This document shows positions 1 through 6,084 of a DNA stretch of 19,341 nucleotides, one piece after another. The DNA comes from Lachnospiraceae bacterium (GTDB lineage: Bacteria; Bacillota; Clostridia; Lachnospirales; Lachnospiraceae). The stretch is taken from the NCBI GenBank assembly GCA_016293925.1, contig JAEDCX010000048.1, forward strand, positions 1 to 19,341. The letters run 5' to 3'. The position numbers and the translations under genes were made by a program. Position 1 is the stretch's first letter. The number at the start of each line of letters is the position of its first letter. Under the pieces are notes generated by a model. It saw nothing but the letters and a program-made list of their open reading frames with translations, ran no database searches and had not been told where the DNA came from.

Positions 1-98
1 CCTCCACCTATGATCTGATGGGACATCCCGCAATCGGTGCGGAATACCGTGCCAGGCTGGAACAGTGGAAATGCTCTTCCGGCTCTGATTCCCTCTAG
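1..98 (+). CDS. C-terminal tail of an unidentified protein (partial)
   Basis: The frame beginning at base 3 is open from the window edge to a TAG at 96-98 and encodes about 31 residues ending in Ser-Asp-Ser-Leu. The other two plus frames close within the first 20 bases. The piece contains Tyr-Asp-Leu followed about ten residues later by a charged helix (EYRARLEQW), an arrangement seen at the C-terminus of some sulfatases, but it is too short to assign. It converges on the beta-lactamase-family gene, and the two stop codons share the palindrome CTAG at 95-98. That it is coding at all is an inference. Confidence 0.35.
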   Translation, partial: STYDLMGHPAIGAEYRARLEQWKCSSGSDSL

Positions 99-1264
99 TC
101 CAGCATCGTACCATAGATAATCTGCTTCATCAGGTGAATCGGTCTTTGGTCAACTCCTTCCGCCACCTGCTTGAGATAGATCATAATCAACCGGTTGGCA
201 GGATCAATCAGAAAATGATTCCCGGTCCATCCGTCCCATCCGAATTCGCCCGGATATCCCGCATCCGCACCGGTCACATTCTTCAACACACGCATCAGAC
301 ATCCGTATCCGTATCCCCGCACAGATTCCCAATCATAGGTTTTCGCCTGCTCCGGTGTCAGATGATCCGTGCGCATAAAACGAACCGCATGCTTACTCAG
401 AATATGTCTGCCACAGTAAGAGCCCTCATGCAACAGCATCCCGGCAAATCTGGAATAATCCTCCATGGTAGACACCAGTCCTGCTCCTCCGATCTCGAAT
501 TCCGGTCGCTTCTCATACTGATATGCAACGCCCAGGTGCTGGATATCACAGGGTACAAGGTTTCCTTCCGCATTGCGGATATATTTCTTTGCAAAGCGTG
601 CTCTTTTCTCCGCCGGAACCCAGAAATCCGTATCCACCATACCCAGCGGGTTGAAAATCTCCTCTTTCAGGTAATCCCCGTACCGCTTGCCGGTAATCAC
701 CTCAATCACACCGGCAACAATATCGGCGCTGGTTCCGTAATGCCAGCATTCACCCGGTTGACAGATCAGGGGCTGCTCGCCAATCCGGTTACACATTTCA
801 TAGGTGCTGAAAGCTTTGCCCTGCTCCACCCCGGCATAGAATGCATCGAATAATTCCTGCATGATCTCACCCGGTCCGGACTCCTGTCCCGGATATACCA
901 GTCCGGAAGTCATCGTCAACAGGTCCAGAATCGTTGCTTCTCTCACCACCGGCTCCAATATGCCGTTCCTCCACACCTTCTGATTCCGAAAGCCCGGAAG
1001 ATACCTGCTCACGGGATCATACAGATCCACCTGTCCCCTGTCATAGAGAATCATCAATGCCGCGGCAGTAATCGGTTTCGTCATACTGTACAGACGGAAA
1101 ATCGTATCCGGACCCATCGGAATCCGTTCTTCCGCATCCGCATATCCGAATACGTTGTCATAGATCACCTCGTCTCTGTAAATCACCCGCAGAGCGCCGC
1201 CCTTCATAATGTCCTGCTCCACCTGCTGTTTCATCTGCTGATCCAGATAAGGATATTCTCTCAT
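95..1264 (-). CDS. Serine hydrolase of the beta-lactamase/penicillin-binding (class C-like) family
   Basis: A 389-residue protein of the Beta-lactamase family (PF00144 type: AmpC, DD-peptidases, esterases). The active-site Ser-x-x-Lys is Ser60-Met-Thr-Lys63, just before the usual 'PITAAALMILYDRGQVDL' helix. The second motif is Tyr176-Gly-Thr in 'WHYGTSADIVAGVIEVITG'. The third (KTG/HxG-like) region is the Gly/Trp-rich stretch at about 342-351, followed by 'FLIDP'. Length is normal for the family. No signal peptide or membrane segment is visible, so a cytoplasmic esterase, amidase or peptidase role is more likely than antibiotic resistance; the substrate is unknown. The ATG start precedes family-like sequence directly, although its Shine-Dalgarno (GGAG about 13 bases upstream) is poor. 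It is monocistronic and divergent from the AEC permease. Confidence 0.88.
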   Translation of the reverse strand: MREYPYLDQQMKQQVEQDIMKGGALRVIYRDEVIYDNVFGYADAEERIPMGPDTIFRLYSMTKPITAAALMILYDRGQVDLYDPVSRYLPGFRNQKVWRNGILEPVVREATILDLLTMTSGLVYPGQESGPGEIMQELFDAFYAGVEQGKAFSTYEMCNRIGEQPLICQPGECWHYGTSADIVAGVIEVITGKRYGDYLKEEIFNPLGMVDTDFWVPAEKRARFAKKYIRNAEGNLVPCDIQHLGVAYQYEKRPEFEIGGAGLVSTMEDYSRFAGMLLHEGSYCGRHILSKHAVRFMRTDHLTPEQAKTYDWESVRGYGYGCLMRVLKNVTGADAGYPGEFGWDGWTGNHFLIDPANRLIMIYLKQVAEGVDQRPIHLMKQIIYGTMLD

Positions 1265-1287
1265 TCGATTCTGCTCTCCATCCGTTC

Positions 1288-1331
1288 ATATCATGATATC
1301 CGCACCGGTGAATGGATTCTCCCTCACCGGT
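1288..1331 (-). promoter_or_regulatory. Two dyads in the leader of the serine hydrolase gene
   Basis: Bases 1288-1299 are a perfect 12-base palindrome (ATATCATGATAT). Bases 1304-1311 (ACCGGTGA) and 1324-1331 (TCACCGGT) form a perfect 8-bp inverted repeat with a 12-base loop. Both lie between the likely -10 box and the start codon at 1264. They could be operator sites or a leader hairpin; which one is not decidable from sequence. Confidence 0.4.
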
Positions 1332-1353
1332 CATGCCGGATTCTTTGCGTTCC

Positions 1354-1359
1354 ATTATA
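1354..1359 (-). promoter_or_regulatory. Candidate -10 box for the serine hydrolase gene
   Basis: On the minus strand these bases read TATAAT, a perfect -10 consensus, about 90 bases upstream of the ATG at 1264. No good -35 box sits at the expected distance (the hexamer there is close to TGGCGG), so the promoter may be weak or activator-dependent. Confidence 0.4.
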
Positions 1360-1387
1360 CACGTGTCTGCCATTTTCCGCCACATAT

Positions 1388-1416
1388 TTGACAAAATCCT
1401 CCCGAGGATTTATATT
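1388..1416 (+). promoter_or_regulatory. Promoter of the AEC permease gene with an embedded dyad operator
   Basis: The -35 is TTGACA (1388-1393, perfect), the spacer is 17 bases, and the -10 is TATATT (1411-1416). The spacer is a perfect inverted repeat: AAATCCTC (1394-1401), CC, GAGGATTT (1404-1411). A dyad filling the gap between the boxes is a classic repressor or MerR-type site. The expected transcript begins near 1423 and reaches the ATG at 1446 after an AAGGA ribosome binding site. Confidence 0.8.
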
Positions 1417-1445
1417 CATGTATCAGAAGAGAGAAGGACATCATC

Positions 1446-2393
1446 ATGGAGAATCTTATATTCAGTCTGAACGCTACCATTCCGGTCTTCCTGCTGATGG
1501 TATTGGGATATATTCTGCGTCGTCTGCGGGTTGTGAATGAACCCTTTGTCAACACCCTGAACAGTTTCAATTACAAGATCACACTTCCGGTACTGTTATT
1601 CCGTGACATTGCGGAATCCGACTTCATGTCGGTCTGGGATACCACCTACGTGCTCTATTGTTTTCTGGTCACCCTCATCTGCATCATCATAATCTGGATC
1701 CTCACAACACTCTGTTACCGGAATCGCAGCCAGATTGGCGAATTCATCCAGGCATCCTATCGCAGCAGTGCCGCAGTATTGGGGATCGCCTTTATCCAGA
1801 ATATCTACGGTAATTCCGGCATGGCACCGTTAATGATCATCGGCACCGTTCCGCTCTATAATGTGGCCGCGGTACTGATTCTGTCATTCACCGGGCCAAC
1901 GGGTGGCAGACTAGACAAAAAAAGATTCCTTACATCTCTGCACGGAATCATAACCAATCCGATTATCATCGGTATTCTATTGGGAATGATCGCCAGTGCA
2001 TCCGGCGTAGCCTTTCCCTTCATCGTGTCCAAAACGATCAACAACATATCAAGCCTTGCCACCCCCCTTGCCCTGATCGGTCTGGGTGCCGGCTTCGAGG
2101 GGCGTCGCGCATTGCAGCAAATACGGCCCACCATGATTTGTTCTGCCATCAAGCTTATCATCCAGCCATTGCTTTTCCTGCCCCTTGCCATCTACTTGGG
2201 CTTCACCCATGAGATGCTGGTTGCAGTGTTGATCATGCTGGGTGCTCCTACCACGGTAAGCTGTTACATCATGGCCAAAAATATGGGGCATGAAGGAACC
2301 CTTACCTCCAGTGTCGTGGTGGCAACCACATTCTTAAGTTCCGTCACCATTACGACATGGTTGTATGTATTAAAGGCAATGGGGCTGATCTGA
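1446..2393 (+). CDS. AEC (auxin efflux carrier)-family membrane transporter
   Basis: A 315-residue polytopic protein of the bacterial AEC/Mem_trans family (PF03547), which moves organic acids or amino-acid-related anions. It opens with the family-typical 'FLLMVLGYILRRLRVVNEPFVNTLNSFNYKITLPVLLF', where the first helix is followed by the conserved Asn and Leu-Pro motif. About ten hydrophobic segments follow. A central 'PLYNVAAVL' segment and a second-half 'ATPLALIGLGAGF' repeat, typical of the two inverted halves, are both present. The start has an AAGGA site seven bases upstream. The gene lies alone on the plus strand behind a strong promoter with an operator-like dyad. A D-serine ammonia-lyase remnant follows immediately, so a past role in serine or related amino-acid transport is conceivable but unproven. 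Confidence 0.9.
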   Translation: MENLIFSLNATIPVFLLMVLGYILRRLRVVNEPFVNTLNSFNYKITLPVLLFRDIAESDFMSVWDTTYVLYCFLVTLICIIIIWILTTLCYRNRSQIGEFIQASYRSSAAVLGIAFIQNIYGNSGMAPLMIIGTVPLYNVAAVLILSFTGPTGGRLDKKRFLTSLHGIITNPIIIGILLGMIASASGVAFPFIVSKTINNISSLATPLALIGLGAGFEGRRALQQIRPTMICSAIKLIIQPLLFLPLAIYLGFTHEMLVAVLIMLGAPTTVSCYIMAKNMGHEGTLTSSVVVATTFLSSVTITTWLYVLKAMGLI

Positions 2394-2404
2394 CCACCGC
2401 TCCA

Positions 2405-2625
2405 CTGCCTCCCGTTGCCCAGATGATATGCGTTGCCTGTTTCATAGTATCTACAAGAACGTGGGATTCCGCATACTCAGCCATATCTCCATCGTTTCCC
2501 ATCCCGACATATCCCGCAAACGCTGCACAACTGGATGGTTCGATAAAGATTCCGTCTCTCAGTTCCAGAATATTCATATAACGAAACAGCATTTCATCCG
2601 AAATCCTGTCCAAAGACCTCAGTTG
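2405..2625 (-). pseudogene. dsdA: C-terminal remnant of D-serine ammonia-lyase
   Basis: The minus strand here encodes about 70 residues aligning with the C-terminus of DsdA (PLP-dependent D-serine dehydratase). It contains 'ISDEMLFRYM', then 'GIFIEPSSCAAFAG' (E. coli DsdA has 'GIRLEPSALAGMAG' at this place) and finally 'ATHIIWATGGS' (E. coli 'ATHLVWATGGG'). The DsdA match ends at about 2408, thirteen bases beyond the AEC stop; the open frame runs on into the AEC gene with unrelated sequence. At the 5' side similarity is lost near 2620 and the frame hits TAA at 2638-2640. The roughly 370 N-terminal residues, including the PLP lysine and glycine loop, are missing, and no start with a ribosome binding site exists. 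The remaining frame has no stops, so the deletion looks fairly recent. Confidence 0.7.
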
Positions 2626-2664
2626 TAATCCCCTGCATTATTTTCGGCAGTAGATCCGGCTGTT

Positions 2665-3597
2665 TCATCCGGCAAACTCCCTGAAAAGAGCATCCACGGC
2701 CAGTTCATATTCTCTTACCGTATTCGCCTTCTTGATCTTCTTCAGATACTTATCGGAATTCGGGAAATGATTTCCCAGATACACCCAGACTTCCTTCATC
2801 TTGTAGAGAATATTTCTATCCCCACCCTGTATACGATGATAATATTCCACAAACAGTTCCTCTACAAACGCGCGATAGGTTTCTGTGGAGGAAGGCATTT
2901 CCCCTCTTATTTCTCCCGGAAGATCCGGATTTGTCACAAGACCTCTCCCCAGCATGATACCATCCATGTCCGGAATCAGCGCCCGCAGCCTTTGCATGGA
3001 TTCCCGCGACACAATATCCCCGTTGTAGCAGAGCGGCATTTTATTACCGAGACACTCCTTCGCCTGCAGGAATGTGTGTGGTCTGACAGGTTCCCGATAG
3101 AAATCCTTCTGCAGCCTGGCATGAATGATCAATTCCTTGATCGGAAACCGCCCGTAAACCTCCAGAATATCTTCCCACTCACTCTCTGAGAAGATTCCGA
3201 TTCTGGTCTTCACGGAGATTGCCACCGGACACGCCGCAAATAGAGCATCCAGAAATCGGTTCAGTTCTCCGACGTCCGTCAGCATGCCGCTCCCCCGGTG
3301 CTTCGCCACAACCGTTCCGGAGGGACATCCAAGATTCAGATTCACTTCCTGATATCCGTACTCCTGCAGGGTCTTCGCTATCGTCAGGAATTCCTCCGGA
3401 CGATTGGTCAGGATCTGCGGCACCACATCAAGTCCCTTGTTATGCTCGGGCAGAATATCCTCCCTCTCCCGATTGCTTAGATGAAAGGATGACAGGAAAG
3501 GCGTATAATACCGGTCAATGCCGCCAAAATATTTCGCATATGTCTGACGATAAATATAAGTTGTAAGCCCTTCCATGGGTGCCATATAGATCCTCAT
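2665..3597 (-). CDS. tRNA-dihydrouridine synthase (DUS family)
   Basis: A 310-residue FMN enzyme that reduces uridine to dihydrouridine in the D-loop or variable loop of tRNA. The N-terminal flavin-binding signature 'MAPMEGLT' is at 5-12. The catalytic cysteine is Cys91 in 'NLNLGCPSG', followed by 'RGSGML'. Lys130 (SVKTRIG), His159-Ala-Arg, Asn192-Gly-Asp and 'GIMLGRGL' at 213-220 are the expected FMN and tRNA contact motifs. The length fits the family. The ATG at 3597 has an AAGGAG site seven bases upstream. It lies downstream of the ThrH gene on the same strand, separated by 121 bases with a strong hairpin, so it may have its own weak promoter or read-through. A short frame starting at the overlapping ATGA of its stop runs into the dsdA remnant and is probably not a gene. 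Confidence 0.93.
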   Translation of the reverse strand: MRIYMAPMEGLTTYIYRQTYAKYFGGIDRYYTPFLSSFHLSNREREDILPEHNKGLDVVPQILTNRPEEFLTIAKTLQEYGYQEVNLNLGCPSGTVVAKHRGSGMLTDVGELNRFLDALFAACPVAISVKTRIGIFSESEWEDILEVYGRFPIKELIIHARLQKDFYREPVRPHTFLQAKECLGNKMPLCYNGDIVSRESMQRLRALIPDMDGIMLGRGLVTNPDLPGEIRGEMPSSTETYRAFVEELFVEYYHRIQGGDRNILYKMKEVWVYLGNHFPNSDKYLKKIKKANTVREYELAVDALFREFAG

Positions 3598-3650
3598 GCG
3601 CGATTCTCCTTCCCGGTTTTCTCCCTATTCCCGGCATACCTGTGACCCAA

Positions 3651-3678
3651 ACAGCCGGCAGATCACTCTGTCGGCTGT
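3651..3678. terminator. Strong intergenic hairpin, possible weak terminator after thrH
   Basis: Bases 3651-3662 and 3667-3678 pair over 12 positions with one A/C mismatch and close a four-base loop. On the minus strand the 3' side is followed only by TTTGGG, so the U-tract is short. It may stop or attenuate ThrH transcription, or shape the dus leader. Confidence 0.5.
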
Positions 3679-3718
3679 CTATTCACACGTATGCTATTCT
3701 ATTCCTTTACTGCCCGGA

Positions 3719-4321
3719 TCATTTCATCGCTGCCCGGATTGCATCAAATAACTCGTCGTATGTCTCATATGCCGGGTACTGCGGATACTCTTTCCGGATC
3801 TGGTCTGTGGTACGGAACAGGAAGCCCGCCTTGCTTGCTTCAATCATTCCGAGATCGTTATGACTGTCTCCGCTTGCGATGGTATCGTATCCGATGGACT
3901 GCAATGCACGGACGGTTGTCAATTTTGATTTCTCACAACGCATCCGGAAACCTGTAATCTCACCATTCTCTGCCACTTTCAGGGAATTACAGAAAATCGT
4001 TGGATATCCAAGTTTCTTCATCAATGGTCCGGCAAACTGTTCAAATGTATCACTGATGATAATAACTTGAGAGAGTTCCCGGAGCTTGTCCAGGAATTCT
4101 CTGGCGCCCGGCATCGGATCAATGGTAGCGATAGTGTCCTGAATCTCTTTCAATCCGAGACCATGCTCCTTTAAGATACCGATTCTCCATTTCATCAGTT
4201 TATCGTAATCAGGCTCATCTCTGGTTGTTCTCTTTAACTCCGGGATTCCGCTTGCCTCTGCAAATGCAATCCAGATCTCCGGTACCAGTACGCCTTCCAG
4301 ATCCAAACATGTAATATACAT
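3719..4321 (-). CDS. thrH: ThrH-type HAD phosphatase (phosphoserine phosphatase / homoserine phosphotransferase)
   Basis: A HAD-superfamily protein very close to Pseudomonas ThrH, which dephosphorylates phosphoserine and can transfer the phosphate to homoserine. Residues 5-22 (CLDLEGVLVPEIWIAFAE) are nearly identical to ThrH. The nucleophile is Asp7; the second acid of the DxD motif is Glu9, as in ThrH and SerB. Motif II is Ser90-Asp-Thr, the lysine of motif III is near 131-133, and motif IV is Gly-Asp152-Ser-His-Asn-Asp156. The longest frame begins at 4336, but that ATG lies inside the ribosome binding site: GGAGGAG at 4328-4334 sits six bases before the ATG at 4321. The 200-residue product from 4321 therefore fits ThrH better. 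No serine or threonine biosynthesis gene is adjacent. Confidence 0.88.
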   Translation of the reverse strand: MYITCLDLEGVLVPEIWIAFAEASGIPELKRTTRDEPDYDKLMKWRIGILKEHGLGLKEIQDTIATIDPMPGAREFLDKLRELSQVIIISDTFEQFAGPLMKKLGYPTIFCNSLKVAENGEITGFRMRCEKSKLTTVRALQSIGYDTIASGDSHNDLGMIEASKAGFLFRTTDQIRKEYPQYPAYETYDELFDAIRAAMK

Positions 4322-4354
4322 TCTTTTCTCCTCCATGTGTCAATTGCTAGGGAC

Positions 4355-4383
4355 ATTATAATATCTGTTGTCCAAATATACAA
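4355..4383 (-). promoter_or_regulatory. Promoter of the ThrH gene
   Basis: On the minus strand, -35 TTGTAT (4378-4383), a 17-base spacer and a perfect -10 TATAAT (4355-4360). Transcription would begin near 4348, giving a leader of about 26 bases to the ATG at 4321. It lies in the 88-base gap after the Bat-type operon, showing that ThrH is a separate unit. Confidence 0.72.
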
Positions 4384-4409
4384 CCATGATTCTTGCACTT
4401 GATCGCTTT

Positions 4410-5120
4410 CTACCAGGGTTTCTCATAATAGGAGCCATTCCCGTAGTAGTTCTCCGCATCCCCCATCTCTTCTTCCCGAGCCTCTGCTGCTTCCTCCTGC
4501 AGTTCCTGGAATTGCTGCTCAAGGGGATCCTGTTCCTGATCCTGGTTCTGATTCTGGTCCTGGTTCTGGTCCTGATCCTGATTCTGGTCCTGATTCTGGT
4601 CCTGATTCTGATCCTGTTGTTGCTGTTCCTGTTTTTTCTGTTCCTGTTGCTGCTGTAACTGATCCAGGATATTATACAGTTCCTGTGCCTCCTTGTCATG
4701 ACCGCTTTCATGATCGGCATTGGCACAGCCGTCTTCCAGCAGAATATCCTTGGCCTCCTGAATCACACGGATATTCTCATCCAGTATCTGAATATCTTTG
4801 GACTCCGTATCCAGCGGAACAGTCAGCGCAAGTGCCCAGTTTACCCGGATATCACAGATTGCTTTCCGCGTCGGATGCTTCTTCAATGCTTTCTGATACT
4901 GTTCGATGGCCTGATCATAGAAGCCCTGCTTGTAATACAGATCTCCCTGATTAAACGGGGCAATGTATGGCTGGGTAAACCCAAGCCAGTCCAGATCGTT
5001 CCCCTCATAGATTCCCCTGTTATATTTTTTGATCATGTTCTCATTGGATACATAATTCACCAGCAGAACGAGCAGGAATATGGCACACAGGGTTCCGAAT
5101 ACCGCGAGTATTTTTTTCAT
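4410..5120 (-). CDS. Membrane-anchored TPR protein with (D/N)Q repeat tail, BatC-like
   Basis: A 236-residue protein that ends the MoxR/VWA operon, the position of BatC (TPR protein) in Bacteroides aerotolerance-type operons. It begins with Met-Lys-Lys and one hydrophobic segment (about 4-24), an anchor or uncleaved signal. A TPR-like pair of helices lies at about 55-90 ('FNQGDLYYKQGFYDQAIEQYQKAL'). After a helical region to about 150 comes a Gln-rich stretch, then 14 dipeptides of Asp/Asn/Glu-Gln (about 168-197), then an acidic 'EEAAEAREEEMGDAENYY' tail. The TPR probably binds partner proteins outside the membrane; the low-complexity tail is likely disordered. It starts six bases after the upstream VWA gene stops. 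No terminator hairpin is evident after it. Confidence 0.78.
   Translation of the reverse strand: MKKILAVFGTLCAIFLLVLLVNYVSNENMIKKYNRGIYEGNDLDWLGFTQPYIAPFNQGDLYYKQGFYDQAIEQYQKALKKHPTRKAICDIRVNWALALTVPLDTESKDIQILDENIRVIQEAKDILLEDGCANADHESGHDKEAQELYNILDQLQQQQEQKKQEQQQQDQNQDQNQDQNQDQDQNQDQNQNQDQEQDPLEQQFQELQEEAAEAREEEMGDAENYYGNGSYYEKPW
4530..4613. repeat. Hexanucleotide tandem repeat, 14 copies
   Basis: Fourteen consecutive hexamers of the form CTG-(A/G/T)-T-(C/T) on the plus strand, with no interruption. On the minus strand each encodes one (Asp/Asn/Glu)-Gln dipeptide of the TPR protein. The copies differ only at the fourth and sixth bases, so this is a coding minisatellite prone to length change in whole codon pairs. 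Confidence 0.93.
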
Positions 5121-5126
5121 ATATCC

Positions 5127-6071
5127 TTATCCTTTCCGCTTATAATCGATCACTTCGCAGACCAGCAGCAGGGCAAGCGGTATCACGAAGAAATAATAAA
5201 TATCCGAATATCCCCGGGAAACCTCCGTCGTTGTATCTGCTCTTGCGGCATCCCGGATATCCCGTAACAGTGAATCCAGCTGCGAATCACCCGTCATGTG
5301 ATAGTACTCTACCCCAAGATCCGCTGCAATCCGCTCCAGATTGCTCTCATCGATCCGGGATACGGCATCAACATAAGGCCATTCGGACGTATCCTGAAGC
5401 AGAATTTCTCCTTCTCCGTTATAATCTTCCACATACATTTTGCCGCCCGTTTCGGTTCCGTACCCCAGAACGGCACCGCCGTCCACATAGGAATCCATGG
5501 AGCGAAAAGATTCCAGCGAATCCTTCCCGGTAATCTCGCCGTCACTGAAAAAGAATACGACCACTTTGCCGTCACCCCGGTTGAACGCAGTCTGCAGAAC
5601 GCCTTCCATTGTCTGTCTGCATACATTCAGGGAAGTACCCTGCGCGTAGGTAACCTCCACCGGTTTCATGGCATTGATCACATTCATTACATGTCTGCCG
5701 TTATCAGTATAGGGAGACAGATATTTGGCCTTATTATCGAAAGAAATGACTGCAAATCTGGCACCCCGCAGTTCTTCCACAATATGCTCACAATCCCTTC
5801 GTACCCCCACCATACGCTCCTGTTGTCCATCGTAATCCCGTGCCTTCATGCTGAGCGTATCGTCGATGACAAACAGAACATAAGTATCCAGTTTCCGGGA
5901 CTGCACTTCCACCTTACCGTTTGGAAGCATGATTCTCAGATTAATCACAAATAATAATATGACTATGATGATCTGCCTAATATACGGGACAATTCCCCGG
6001 CGTTTCAATGCCAGAAGCCCGCAGCAGATGATTGCCATCAGCCATATCGGAATTATCGGTTTGATGATCAT
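5127..6071 (-). CDS. Membrane-anchored VWA-domain protein, BatB-like
   Basis: A 314-residue protein with two N-terminal hydrophobic segments (about 5-22 and 31-48), a von Willebrand factor A domain (about 63-265) and a C-terminal membrane segment (about 285-303). The MIDAS metal-binding residues are Asp70-x-Thr72-x-Ser74 (a Thr replaces the usual first Ser), Thr146 in 'QGTSL' and Asp177 in 'FFSDGE'. VWA proteins of MoxR operons are thought to be substrates or adaptors handled by the ATPase. The frame could be extended to a GTG at 6080, but the ATG at 6071 has an AGGCGGG site at proper distance. It starts 13 bases after the preceding VWA gene and is followed six bases later by the TPR gene. 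Confidence 0.87.
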   Translation of the reverse strand: MIIKPIIPIWLMAIICCGLLALKRRGIVPYIRQIIIVILLFVINLRIMLPNGKVEVQSRKLDTYVLFVIDDTLSMKARDYDGQQERMVGVRRDCEHIVEELRGARFAVISFDNKAKYLSPYTDNGRHVMNVINAMKPVEVTYAQGTSLNVCRQTMEGVLQTAFNRGDGKVVVFFFSDGEITGKDSLESFRSMDSYVDGGAVLGYGTETGGKMYVEDYNGEGEILLQDTSEWPYVDAVSRIDESNLERIAADLGVEYYHMTGDSQLDSLLRDIRDAARADTTTEVSRGYSDIYYFFVIPLALLLVCEVIDYKRKG

Positions 6072-6084
6072 GTCACACACCCGC

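Noticed and set aside
134..853. Plus-strand frame of 239 codons
   Set aside because: Antisense shadow of the serine hydrolase gene, which has the SMTK motif and normal family length.
95..1264. Beta-lactamase resistance gene
   Set aside because: No signal peptide and a family dominated by esterases and peptidases; resistance is not supported.
2593..2667. Short minus-strand frame of 24 residues starting in the dus stop (ATGA)
   Set aside because: It ends within the dsdA remnant, resembles no known protein, and is probably a chance frame at a deletion junction.
4530..4613. Tandem repeat as a CRISPR array
   Set aside because: Units are 6 bases with no spacers and encode a dipeptide repeat.
4368..4658. 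Plus-strand Leu/Val/Ile-rich 96-residue 'membrane peptide'
   Set aside because: It is the reverse reading of the Asp/Asn-Gln hexamer repeat; the hydrophobic composition is a by-product of the repeat.
6072..6080. GTG start for the second VWA protein
   Set aside because: The GTG sits too close to the AGGCGGG site; the ATG at 6071 is at proper distance.
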